From: Arbacia lixula
Lineage: Eukaryota > Echinodermata > Echinoidea > Arbacioida > Arbaciidae
Length of the DNA: 64,000 nt
Direction: 5' to 3'
Assembly: GCA_963669155.1 (NCBI GenBank)
Contig: OZ022587.1
Location: 18,738,694-18,802,693 of the forward strand
Program-made: the position numbers and the translations under genes
Notes under the pieces: model-generated
Seen by the model: only the letters and a program-made list of their open reading frames with translations
Told to the model about the DNA's origin: nothing
Database searches by the model: none
In this document: positions 22,464 through 34,164 of the stretch, piece after piece
How positions within the stretch are numbered: the stretch's first letter is position 1
How the letters are laid out: each line of letters starts with the position of its first letter

Positions 22464-22576
22464 ATTTTTAATATCATCATTAATCCAAAGTTTCATTTAG
22501 GGTTCGTCAACGATATAATATATATATCGTTGACGAACCCTAAATGAAACTTTGGATTAATGATAATATTAAAAAT
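22464..22576. repeat. Near-perfect 113-bp palindrome
   Basis: 54-bp arms with about one mismatch around the loop ATATA (22518-22522). The left arm contains AAAGTTTCATTTAGGGTTCG, the right arm CGAACCCTAAATGAAACTTT. Confidence 0.95.
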
Positions 22577-23185
22577 GATATATATTTAACTGTATTGTGC
22601 GCTCCTGATTCCATTTTACTCAGCTGATCGTATTATGCACGTGTTCCTGCAATGTCAAATCGTAAACAAGTAATGATACTGTAAAAATAAGGTAGGCCAT
22701 AGTCTTACGTCGAAACGAGTGCTTCCCACAGACGTGAAGTTCTAGCATACTGCCGTGGTTGACCTATCTCAATTTCAACGCCTCTACCACACCCTCCTCC
22801 AGCCCCCTTGCTTCTCATGACGTCATGGAATATAAACCACGAGAAGGAATCCGAGAAGGCCAACAACTTGAAACAACATTAATGAGCTATAGGGTTTCCC
22901 GATGCCTGTATGACAATACCCCGCATTGACGCAAACAGACCACTTGGCCATGCTGATGTTTATCTAAATTTCTTGTTGCCATGGAAGTTTTAATTTTCTT
23001 TCACTAGAGAAAAACGTATTAAATACCTAAAATATGAAGAAAATCATGTATATAATATGAAAGCCGATACACACTAGATAATATTTCGCGATTTAGTATT
23101 TTGTCACATTTAGTGCTCCTTTCTAAATGTAGCTTATATGGTGCTACCAAAAGACAATTAAAGTCAATACCACAAATAGCAGATC

Positions 23186-23372
23186 CAGAATCAGACCCCC
23201 CCCCCATCCCCCCCCCCCCATCCCCCACCCCAGTGTGAAAAGGTCATAACCATGACAACTAGGCCACGAAGATTTCAATTTCCGGGTAAGCGAGAGTGGG
23301 GAAGGGTGGGAGAGGGAAGGGTGGGTTCGTGGTGGTGGTGGCGGTGGTGGTGGTGGTGGTGGGGGGGGGGGG
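23186..23372. repeat. Poly-C and (TGG)n simple repeats
   Basis: C-runs at 23196-23222 and a TGG/G tract at about 23327-23372. Associated ORFs are artefacts. Confidence 0.85.
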
Positions 23373-23637
23373 CATTGTGAACTCGGCTCTGCTTTGGTGC
23401 ATTAAGATTATAATTAGTATGGATGATCATCTTGCTGGTAGTATGTTTTGAATATGTCACTCATCCTTTTTTGAAATACATTTTGACTATTTGCCTTAAT
23501 GGATCTATTTCAAGAATTTAGAAATAAAATTTGAAATCAGTTGAAAGCGCAATGGGAGTATACATTGTTATTCAATGCACCCCCTCTTTTTCCCGCCCCT
23601 CTTCGGTCTAAATTCAAGATAAATTAAAAATACATAC

Positions 23638-23724
23638 CAGAAAACGCCGTAGGACAATGGGATTCATGTGGAACTCTGACACAAGACCCAGCTCGTGATA
23701 CATGTGTTCCAATAGGCACAGCAT
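23638..23724 (-). CDS. PDE9A: PDE9A exon, start of catalytic helices
   Basis: 87-bp exon (CATATTTCAG acceptor, GTATGTA donor), residues 191-219: [20 protein letters not shown], then NPIVLRRFL. Equivalent to the first conserved helices of the PDE9 catalytic domain, directly before the [10 protein letters not shown] block. Phase 0 on both sides. Confidence 0.95.
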
Positions 23725-24011
23725 CTGAAATATGAGAATAGATTATGATATAAGAGACGCCATTGTTGAAAGCGAAAAGAGTGCATGTGATCAATTTAAC
23801 TAGTGTACATAAAAACAATTTAAAACATTGTTATTTAACAATGGGAACACCAATTTAGAAGCATTGGAGTGAAGAAAAGGTGAAGCAGTTACAAAATCAA
23901 GTTGATAATAGGAACAGAAGAAGGGGTAGTTGGAAACAAGAATGAAGCATGTGCAGAGGGACAAGAAGGAAAAGGGAAAAGAAAAGAGGACATTATAAGG
24001 GAAAATCAAAT

Positions 24012-24014
<3 letters not shown>

Positions 24015-24060
<46 letters not shown>

Positions 24061-24062
24061 AA
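24015..24062. repeat. (GA)n microsatellite
   Basis: About 40 bases of GAGAGA in the intron. The surrounding 89-codon ORF is an artefact. Confidence 0.9.
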
Positions 24063-24069
24063 GCGAACA

Positions 24070-25490
24070 GGAGAACGAGAGAGGGAAAGCAGGAAAAATA
24101 TGTTTAATGAAGATCAATTCGATATAGATTTGGGGAAGCTTCTGAGCGAGGAAATTATTCCTCCAGGCTGAAGGGTTCCCATCTGGAACACCTGTCGCTA
24201 CTGCACGGCCTTCCTCTTACAACGACTGATAGTCCTACAGTGCCATTCCTACAGGCGGTCATTAATACCACATTCACCAGATAAAATGTCCCGCCTGACT
24301 GACAGTCCAGGCAACCTTCATGTTGTAAGCTTGGCCAGAGTGGCGTTGTTCAGTTTAATATTTTGTCTGCAAGCTAGACTTCGTTTTGTCGCGCCAACGC
24401 AAATTTGCTTCAATCGGTGACAACGGATGGCTGAGGATGTTACATTATGAACATTCGTTGCGTTGAAGGTGAATTTTCTGCGGACACGAAATTATCACCA
24501 TGGATACTTGATGGACGTGTGCTGAGAGCAGTACCGGGATGAGTTGATAAATACGTCGAGGTAAAAAGAGGGGGAACAGACGACAGCTACGTTTGATTCT
24601 GCGATCGATACATGAATCATACAAGTGATTTATCTATCACTGTCTATGGAACGGGTAATATCGATCAGTAATCCGTATCACAAAGGACTTACGATCGATC
24701 TTGATCGTAACTTGCAATTGATATGGATCGTAGCTTTGTGGATCTATTGCAAGTATAGAATTGATTGCAAAATCATTCATACGCTTTGAATTACAATACA
24801 TAACGGTCATTATTTCGTGATATGGTAACTTGCAATTGCAAACACAATACAGGGTTATGATCCCGAATGTTCTTACGTACCGGGACGCTAGAAAAGATGT
24901 GGTTGGCGCTTATTGCGAAATGTTCTATCACCGTGAAACATAAATAATGTGCTCCATCTTGTCGATGCAACGTGGTGTGAAGATTGACAAAGACCATTGA
25001 GACATTTGGCGGACAGTGGGATATCGGGTAACATAGGAGTCATTAGCGAATGTTTCACAGGTGTCGCCTGCTGGATTCACTCTTATTAGCAAAATAATCA
25101 TTCGCAGCCTCGTCTGCTCTCTAGAATGCTGTTTCGTCGCTGTACATTAGGTTAAGGCTCAGGAAAATGAGTAGGAGCGGTGATCCGAGGATTCACAAAT
25201 CCGATAAGAAGTGAGAGCCAGTCGGCTTCCAGTATTCACATACATCATTGTAAATTTTGTCCTTGTATGTAGCTGTTGAAAAGCCTACCACCAAATGACT
25301 TGATGTATTTCAGCTAAAAAATAACCTCGTTTTTTTTTTTTTAACCATAATCGTGCCCTAATCGGCCCAACGCGCCAAATAATGGTTAACAACTTACGCT
25401 GCCCGTCTCTCACTCGTATTCCGGAGCATAAACAATTCTATTGATTTTTTTCCTCCTCAGGAAGTCAGCTTTTTGTCAATTGATCTGCGG
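24070..25490. other. PDE9A intron, no recognised features
   Basis: No repeat shared with the window and no convincing coding frame. A CGATC/GATCG-rich patch lies at about 24600-24740. Confidence 0.4.
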
Positions 25491-25672
25491 ACCAATTTAG
25501 CAACTTATGATGTCGAGTTTTGTCATCATTTTATCTACTGTACGCTCGTCGACCACTTTTCCCACCTTTCTTGTGGTGAAAACGGAATGATGCTTATTTC
25601 AGTTCTCTTGATATTAAATAGTTCGCAATGCGTTTGTCCAAGGTGCCGCTAGTCATGCATACATGTGGCCGG

Positions 25673-25860
25673 TATAGAGTACCGAAGTGTGACGTCAAGG
25701 CAACTGGTTCTAAACTGTGTGGGTAGAGCAAGCAACAGTGATCACAGTGGGGACTTTCATTAAGAGCGCCCGACACTTTGCCCGCTGGTCATACAATGTT
25801 TCGCCATAAAACCCTAATTTCAGCAATGTGGTTTAGAACCAGAAACCTGCAAAACAATGA
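25673..25860. mobile_element. MITE, family M1, 3'-truncated copy
   Basis: Begins with the consensus TATAGAGTACCGAAGTGTGA and a perfect CRE (25690). Shares GGTTCTAAACTGTGTGGGTAG and AGCAAGCA with other copies, and stops after AACCTGCAAAACAATG. It separates two related segments (25500-25570 and 25863-25930). Confidence 0.85.
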
Positions 25861-25897
25861 ATTAAGCAACTTATGGTGTCTAGTTTTGTCATAACTT

Positions 25898-26230
25898 CAT
25901 GTACTGTACGCTCGTCGATGACTTTCCCACTATTAATTGCAATATTTCTTTATTTCCATTCTTTCTTATTTTGGACTTTCATGTACTGTACGCTCGTCGA
26001 CGACTTTTCCAACTATTAATTGCAATATTTCTTTATTTCCATTCTTTCTTATTTTGGACTTTCATGTACTGTACGCTCGTCGACGACTTTTCCAACTATT
26101 AATTGCAATATTTCTTTATTTCCATTCTTTCTTATTTTGGACTTTCATGTACTGTACGCTCGTCGACGACTTTTCCAACTATTAATTGCAATATTTCTTT
26201 ATTTCCATTCTTTCTTATTTTGGACTCCTT
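25898..26230. repeat. 83-bp tandem satellite, four copies
   Basis: GTACTGTACGCTCGTCGA occurs at 25901, 25983, 26066 and 26149, and the last three units look identical. A diverged fifth relative lies at 25535-25570. As 83 is not divisible by 3, the satellite opens a similar ORF in every frame; none is a gene. Confidence 0.97.
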
Positions 26231-26540
26231 ATTAAAAGGTACTAAGTATTTTTTTCTTCTAAAAGAATTGTATCAGCGCATCTTGCACATTAAGCAATAT
26301 GAAAGATTCTAGAGGAGAATACTTTCAATATCTACCATTTACTACAAGGGCCAGGATGCTACTAGGCCAAGTGAAGAAAAGTAAAATGTTCTTTTTCTAC
26401 CGTTTCCGCGCTTGTTGGAAAGGAATTCGTTATTTATCGCGGACAAAACCTATTTGCTTATAGCCACGCATGTACCATGTGTGTGTTTTGTTACCAATAT
26501 TGACAACAAATCGAGCAGCATTTTATCTGGCAAAGGAACA

Positions 26541-26789
26541 CTGCCCTAGTGTGACAAAAGAAAGTAACTAACAAAATAGACTTTTCTTGTGAAGGTGCAA
26601 AATGTGTCTGTCACTTGCATTGGCATCAGTGCAACACCACACCATGTTAGATTAAATATCTCACGGCAAGATGGATATTTCATGTCCAGATTTTGCCTGT
26701 ATGTAGGGAATGCTGGATACAATCTAAGAGCACCAATAACCCAGATTTGAGTGATTTGTCACTTGCTTCCTTCCGTCAGAGTAGGGCAG
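26541..26789. mobile_element. MITE, family M2 (CTGCCCTA ends), copy 1
   Basis: Ends CTGCCCTAGTGTGACAAAAG and CTTCCGTCAGAGTAGGGCAG are inverse with mismatches. The reverse complement matches 58490-58747 over its length. Its right end is 30 bp from the donor of the PDE9A exon at 26820. Confidence 0.9.
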
Positions 26790-26819
26790 AGCAGTTGAAC
26801 ACATCGTTTATATACTCAC

Positions 26820-26894
26820 CTCATTTGATTCCCAGTGCCAGATGTCGAAGGTTGGTTTCTTCAAATACTCTTTCGTTTCACGGGAGAGAGTATA
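26820..26894 (-). CDS. PDE9A: PDE9A exon, linker into catalytic domain
   Basis: 75-bp exon (TTTTAG acceptor, GTGAGT donor), residues 166-190: YTLSRETKEYLKKPTFDIWH, then WESNE. It matches the PDE9 segment ending KKPTFD-x-W-x-WE-x-NE, just before the catalytic core. Phase 0/0. Confidence 0.95.
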
Positions 26895-26929
26895 CTAAAA
26901 AAAATCGAAATCGAAATAAAAGGCTATAG

Positions 26930-29900
26930 TTACACTGGGACAAATATCATGATTCAAATCAGTCAACACACAATATGCAGACAATACAACCTCTATACCG
27001 ATGCAAACTAGCTGTGAAGATCAATGAAGGGTACATTTACAGAAATGCACTAATCTTTTTTTTTCTTAAACATCAAATACGACTATCCAGAATTCTAAGT
27101 AACAAGATAATTTGACTTTTTCCATGGTATGAATATCATCTAAAAATACATGACAAACGTGATAAAATATAAGTGTATCAAAGTTAGGAAAATGTAATGG
27201 TTTGCGTCAGTGAAAAATCTATCAATTCAGGCATAACGCGTGTAAGAATTATTATATTAATCCATTCTGTGAGCATCAATGTGTAGGTTGAAATAAGCGT
27301 CATAATTGTATGATACTTAATACATAATAGAGGAATAATCGCCAAGACCAAGCTGTATCGTGAACATAAGCATTATTGATTTTCATCTATATATCAACCA
27401 GCTTATTTGAATGTCCACGCACAAGCATCATCTGAAAGTACATATGAAACAACTTTTTAATAGCAAATCTATCGTAAATATATTTTATAGGGCAGGTAAT
27501 AATGTACTAATCTTGGAAGATACGGTGAGAAACGCGGGAGGAACAGAGGCTTTGGCAAAGTCAACGTCCATTAGCAAGGTGGCACTAATGAAAACTTGTT
27601 GACAGATCCTGAAGGACACAACCTCGCCACGATTATGTAGTCATACAGGAAGGGCCTACGACAGGAAATGTGACGTCACCATTATAGCATAGATCTAATG
27701 GCTGGCTCCTGCGATTCAGCCAGTCGCAAAGTCGTACGACTGACCACATCGTATCGTATGCGATGGTCTTTAGTCACCTTGTACCCTCGTGCCCTTCTCG
27801 ACATCAGATGAACGTGTACGTAACTCTTCAATCGGATAGCTTTTGCTCTGATCAACAGCGCGTGATGCAAACAAACACCATGTAATTGGCATACATGTCT
27901 CCAGCTTTTTTTTTGGTCTGTATTAGCTAAAGTCTTATGGTAAAGATGGTATAATATTACACTGAAATGCGTACATGTTTGCTGTTATTTCATCTATTTG
28001 ATTTTTACAGAAAGTTCTCAGTTAGCTTTAACGCAATTTATGTAAAGCGTGTTTAGTTGGATGATTAGATCAACAGGTTAATCTAATCTATAACATAAAA
28101 TTATATGAACAGATTTAGTATGTACGTCTTGACTGTGAAAATCTTTTATATGTATATCAGGAATTAAAGTGTACTACGTGAAACAATGTTAATAATTTTG
28201 TGTTGAGTTTTTGGCAGGAAGACAATGGGGACATACTCAGCAAAAAAGGCAGTGATTAAGTGAATGTCCTGGGTTGAATTTTGAAAATGTGACGCTTTTG
28301 AATCTGGTAATGAAATTATCAGGAAATGAAGAGTGAAAACAGGTCAGTAGGGAGGCAGCACTGTCCATGCCTTACATGGTAGACCTACAGTACATGTTCT
28401 CAACTCAAGTTTCAGCGTTATTCAGCTGTAAATCAACGGATGAACATTTCTTTTATTGTCGCATCTGTCCAAGTCTAATGGGAGCAAGTTCTCGAGATGC
28501 TTCACTCCATTTGTGCTGTAACGCATTTGCCATGTTTTGGGGCAAATCGCCGTTACCATGGATACATTTTTCGAGTCGTGAGCTCAACCGACTCTCATCA
28601 AGATTGCGCCAAAGGGCATTCTTACAAAAGGTATTAGTATAGGAAAACTTAAATGAAACCATTGGATTCACCCCCTTGTCAAAATGATGCAGGCGTTTGC
28701 GTGCGTACTATGTACATTTATATCATATATAAATGAACCACATTTTAGGCTTCAATGTAAGAAATATAAATAACCATTAAGATATATATACAAAAAACTC
28801 ACAAGAGTAGATACCTTGAGAGTGTTGCATTTTCAAGCTCTTTTTGTGGAAAAGAAGTATATAGTAAAGCCTTGATGCCTTGATTAAAAAAAAGCAACAA
28901 TTTTTCAGCTTTTCACGTATGTGTATCCACGGATCAGTTTTATAGCCCTACTGTAGGTAGGAGACTACATGTAATGAGTGGTCATGGTGCCAGTCATGTT
29001 TAAGATTGATTATAAAACCCATTTTTGTTCCAAATTTATCTCATATGACTCCGCGGGTGTTGAAATCACCCCCCCCCCCTCCCCCTCCCCCCCCCCCAAA
29101 AAAAAAAAAAAATTAAAAAAAAATAAATAAAAAATAAAAAATAGAATAGATAAATAAATAAATAGATAATAAATATAATAATAATGATATTAAAAATGAT
29201 TATAATAAAAATATATGTTATAATTTGTTGTGTTTTGATGTGACATGTTCCACCAATATGGTTTTGTACAACACCAGTTGTGTGAAAATACACACGATGT
29301 GTTAAATGTAGCACTGTCGTAGTATCAAATGATATAAACGAAGACACGTACTGCCACAGAATTTGATATCCATTTTAAACATTGTTATCATTCGGTGTGC
29401 AAAGAAGATTGGCCCGTGGAGGGGTACGTCTGACTGTCTTATTTTTGGTAAAGAAAACAATCCCAATGTCGTGTAGAGGTTTTTCTATAGGGGAAATACA
29501 TTTAGACTAAGATGAGTGTGTTGCCATCCAAATCAAAGAACATTATTTTTAATATAAAACATTACACATGAACGAAACTAACTGTATCAGTGTCGTTTTC
29601 AGAGTGTATGCTACAGGAATGCTCATCTCTGTATTGTGCATGTCCTAAAGGGCTTCAAATATTGATGTTTTCACATGGGCTACTGAGCGAAACATCATCC
29701 TTTTCAAATCAGAACTTGATACGGAGGTGCCGATGCATTGCAGTGTGTTATGTTTTCACAACACATTTACCCTCTGGAATATAGCCAAAATAATCCATGA
29801 TAACAATGTGCATGATGCACTACTAGTTCGTTACGCTTGACCGGGAGTTCCTTTGACTGTTGACAGTACCGCAGGGGTATAGTATGTGACGTGCATGTAC

Positions 29901-30833
29901 TTCTACCCCTGCATGCGGGCTGACTAGTAGTTCTTGAGACGCTTGTGGCGGATTTAAGATCACAGCAAAGAATGACTAGATTCAAGGTGCGTGGCTCATT
30001 AAGAAAAATGTTGCTAGGTAATGACTTTGGCGTCAACGATTTCATACGGGGAAGGAGAGAGAGAGAGAGAGGGAGGGGTAGTACATCTTTATCCCTCTTA
30101 ACCCATGTGTAGTGACTGGCAGGACTATACTCTTCCTGATCTACTCCGATCAGTAGCACTGCCTATAGCTGTTTTCCTGTAAAGGCCATGGAAATACTAC
30201 AAAAATATAGAGAGAGGGACATGCAATGATGACTATGTGATAGAAGCCAAACATTTATTTGTGATCATTTGTATTGTTGCATAGCAACGAATGAATGTGT
30301 GGCATAGGTTCTGACAGGAAGTTCTGAAGGGCAGTGTGGCAGATATGTATACATATATATATATAGCACAGGAATTATCTGTGTCGTGGCGGTCTCTATG
30401 GTAACTAACTGATGGAAAACATAATAAGAGGGAATAACATATTTAGCAAGAGGGAATACGTTCAAATGCTATGGATACTTGAAAGGTCGCTATACAAAGT
30501 AAATATGAGATGGTATGGAAATCCGAGAAGAAGTTAGGTCCTTAAAATGGTATTATTTAATGACTGTCTTGTGTAACAATGCTTAATATATTTGTTTTGT
30601 GGTATCGCATAGAAAAATGCAAATGTAATTTGCCAGTTATTGTTACTTTTGCACAACAATTCTTTGATAACATGTTCATCGAGTTTTGAGTTTTTCAAAG
30701 TAAAAAGGTACCGGCAGCAAAGAACACACGCGACGTCGTTCTCATCTATCGTCTCCATATTCAAAGCACTGTTTCTGCTCATTATTTTACTAATTAGGAG
30801 AACAGACCGAATGTGGACTTTTTCAGCTCTTAC
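26930..30833. other. PDE9A intron (3.9 kb), mostly featureless
   Basis: Contains a C-run then A/T-rich simple repeats (29070-29220), a short GA tract (30055-30071) and one perfect CRE (27671). A 55-codon minus-strand frame at 28468-28640 has protein-like composition but no family match. Confidence 0.45.
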
Positions 30834-30927
30834 CTTAGGGTATTTTGGGACATCACGTTTGGCCACAATACGTGTGTCGTTGCCTTGCGCCACCGGAATT
30901 GTACATTTGCAAAAATTGGCGTGTCGA
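30834..30927 (-). CDS. PDE9A: PDE9A exon, linker region
   Basis: 94-bp exon (GTATTTTCCCTACAG acceptor, GTAAGA donor). Its first base completes Ser134. Residues 135-165 are RHANFCKCTIPVAQGNDTRI and VAKRDVPKYPK. The CxCK-like cysteines and RDVPxYPK match the linker preceding the PDE9 catalytic domain. Confidence 0.93.
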
Positions 30928-30948
30928 CTGTAGGGAAAATACAACAAG

Positions 30949-30949
30949 A

Positions 30950-30984
<35 letters not shown>

Positions 30985-31064
30985 GGGGGGGTAAAGAAAG
31001 AGAATGAGAGACAGATAGAAATATGAAATGGGGTTGCATGTTACGAGTTAATATACTGACGTAG

Positions 31065-31110
<46 letters not shown>

Positions 31111-31112
31111 AA
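30949..31112. repeat. (GA)n-(G)n tract and (TA)n
   Basis: GA/G tract at 30949-30992 and (TA)n at 31068-31108. On the gene strand the first forms a C/CT tract running straight into the acceptor of the 30834-30927 exon. Confidence 0.92.
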
Positions 31113-32321
31113 AGTTTGATAAATCTCACCCCTGATTACAATGAAAGGGACTTTCTTCATCATTGCATGACAAATTGCATCCTGTATCAAAGCGATTAAC
31201 TTGTTTTTACAACGAGCTGCATGGTAGTCATGGTAATAAATATACAACGGCGATACCATGGTTACAGGAATCCGTACTTGGAAACCTTGCCCTATAAGTT
31301 CGCTCTCTTGTTTTCTACCCCCCCCCCCTCCCGTTTCTCTCTCTCTTTCCCCCCCTCTCTCTCTCTTTCTGAAGCTATATTTCTCCATTTTTAGTTTCCC
31401 TTCTGTCTCTGGCCTCTACTTAATCTTCTCAAAGAACAAGCCATGATCACAAGGTGCATTGAATAAATGCAGAGCAGTCTGAGAAACTGGTAAGGAAGCT
31501 ATTAGTATCATTTACAGTAGACAAGTCATCCTCTGGTCATTGTGATTTTTACGCACTGCGTACACAAGCGCAATACATATTGCCTACAGTATGTCATCGT
31601 TGAGCGATATAGTTTCCCATGAAAGTTAGTGACGAGGATGCAGTGGTAGAAGATACCATGATTCTGGAAATTCACAACTTGCTTATGACAGTATGATATG
31701 TTTTAATTTCCTCAAACTTTTCCACAATAATTGACTATTTTTATGTTTGCATTCAATTCAACTTTTCACTTTGCGCTTTATTCTCTGTTAACCAAGATCT
31801 AGTGCGCTTCTCTTTCTGTCATCTTCCCACCTGCTATCTATCGTCATTCAAATGGCCTTCACTATGAACATATATACACTCCCTACTATCAAATAGGTTT
31901 TATATACCCATAATCCAGTACATATATGCACATTGTGACATATGCATATAAACACATATCATATCGAGGAGATATGTCCGATATATTATCAATTATTGAT
32001 TTACTCGCCTTCTTTGACTGTACTACTCAAGATAAAAAAAGTGGGAAGGTTTTTTTTTTTTAAATAGAAGTTTGTTCCAATTTTCATGTGGTGTGTATAT
32101 ATTTTTTCTATGCCCATGATAAGAGACATATCTTGCATCCTGTAAACGAACAGACAGGCTGAACATTTGTGAAGAGGCTGAAAATACGAAAAAAAAAATA
32201 TCGTATGAGCTGTAGTCACAAAGTGCGCTTTTGTTCGGTTGTCAATTATTTTACAAAGCCCTCCAGTCTCATGTACACATTACACTTTCACAAACTTGCT
32301 TCGCTATTCATAAGTAAACTG

Positions 32322-32694
32322 TTAAAGGGCATATACTGTAATGGGAAGGCAAAAAAGCCTTCAAAATGTGATTGTTAGCAATCTTCTTGCCACTGGTATT
32401 AAATTCATGTATTGTCCATTTTAGAAGCTTGCTGAAAGTTATTTGCCCTCAAATGATCTACATTTGGGGTAATGAGTGATTAAATCACAAATCCTCAAAA
32501 TGTTCGGCCCGAACATTTTGAGGATTTAGTCATTAATCATTAATTACTCCATATGCGGATCATTTGAGGGCAAATAACTTTCAGCAAGCTCCTAAAATAG
32601 ACAATACATGAATTTAAGACCATTGGCAAGAAGATTACTAACAATTACATTTTGAAGGCTTTTTTGCCTTCCCAGCACAGTATATGCCCTTTAA
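32322..32694. mobile_element. TTAA palindromic MITE, family F2, complete copy A
   Basis: Begins TTAAAGGGCATATACTGTAA and ends TATATGCCCTTTAA. The two halves are long inverses meeting at GTTCGGCCCGAAC (near 32507). Related copies: 33781, 38410, 38728 and 60531. The right end is 42 bp from the donor of the exon at 32737. Confidence 0.93.
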
Positions 32695-32736
32695 AAAATG
32701 ATACTTTCGAGAGAAACGTATAAAATATATACAAAC

Positions 32737-32818
32737 CTTTTTGCCGCCAGCAGATCGTCCTTGATTGCTCTGATCTCCATTTTGCATTTTTCGATTTCAA
32801 TAGACTTCATGCCCTCCA
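32737..32818 (-). CDS. PDE9A: PDE9A exon, N-terminal coiled helix
   Basis: 82-bp exon (CATTTGTAG acceptor, GTTTGT donor), residues 107-134 with split codons at both ends: EGMKSIEIEKCKMEIRAIKD, then DLLAAK. It aligns with the PDE9 pre-catalytic helix containing VEIEKCKxDI. Confidence 0.94.
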
Positions 32819-33780
32819 CTACAAATATACATATAAAAGTATTCCAAATATTGAAACGAAACATCACTTTGTATAGATCCACATATGGCATCTCTGTAGC
32901 AAGGCAATATCAATCTAATCGACATATTCAGTATACAGACCTAATAATATCATGTTTTGTTTTTATCTAATTCAGATCTGAAGTGTAAACGTTATACACT
33001 ATTTCGTAAGCTAGAATATGAATTTGCTAAACTACTATGTATTCTCCACAAAATAATAGCATGACTATAATTCTTTTTTAAGCATAAAGAACATTCAGAA
33101 TAACTTATTACACTTGATACGTATATGTGTTGTGTCCACATTAACTATTCTTTAAGAGCATGAAATATATAAAACATAACCAAAGGTAATCGAGCAATCC
33201 CTATATATATGTTTCGCTCCAAAACATCTGTAAGAACAATCACGGTAAATTTGTCTGTGTACAAAAAAGTAGGAACGTATGCATTAACTCGTATCTTTCA
33301 ATCATCGAAAACCGGGCCCAGCCCAGTTTATAATAACCTTTGCATTTCAAATCAACATGATCTTGAATGTTTCGTTACTAATGACTTTTTATTAAAATCA
33401 CGATTATACAGACATAAAAACAACAGAGTTAATGGGGTGTGGGGGGGGGGGCAGACATTTAATAAATATTTTGTAACCACTACAATTTGAATAACTTACT
33501 ACACATGATACGTATGCTACGTAATACATGTAAGTACTGACACTACAAGTCAGCCATTGATGGAAATGAAGATTGTAATCAAATACCATTCAACTATATA
33601 TATACTACAACACGAAAATAGAACAGGAGAAGAGGTGGGTCTAATGACACATCATGCACTACATAGTAAAGATACATTATGGAAGAAAAATAAGTAATGA
33701 CACTACATGTTAAGGTTTGTATAACAACAATCTAATGGTTACTGGGGGATTCTTAGGTCTGCAAAAGGGACGGGCTATCT

Positions 33781-34161
33781 TTAAAGGGAATATCCTGTAA
33801 TGGGAAGACAAAAAGCCTTAAAAGAGGTGATCGTGTGCAATCCTCTTTGTAATGGTCTTAAATTCATGTTTTGTCCAATTTAGATACTTGCTGAAAGTTA
33901 TTTGCCCTCAAATGATCTACATATGGAGTAATTAATGATTAATGAATAAATCCTCAAAATTTTGTCGTAATTAGTGAAACAATTTTAAGATTTGCGATTT
34001 AATCACTTATTACTCGAAATGTGGATCGTTTGAGGGCAAATATTTTTTTAGCAAGTTTGTAAAATGGACAATACATGAATTTAAGACCATTGGCAAGGAG
34101 ATTGCTCTCAATCATCTTTTTAAAGGATTTTTGTCTTCCCAGTATAGTATATTCCCTTTAA
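33781..34161. mobile_element. TTAA palindromic MITE, family F2, copy B
   Basis: TTAAAGGGAATATCCTGTAA to GTATATTCCCTTTAA. Inverse halves share TTTGCCCTCAAATGATC and AATTCATGT. The centre is more diverged than in copy A. Confidence 0.92.
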
Positions 34162-34164
34162 CCC

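Noticed and set aside
25898-26230. CRISPR-like array
   Set aside because: Units are directly contiguous without unique spacers and the genome is eukaryotic.
25899-26312. Four overlapping ORFs with identical peptides
   Set aside because: Generated by the 83-bp satellite in successive frames.
29767-30159. 130-codon minus ORF in PDE9A intron
   Set aside because: Part is GA-repeat translation; no homology pattern and no splice borders fitting PDE9A phase.
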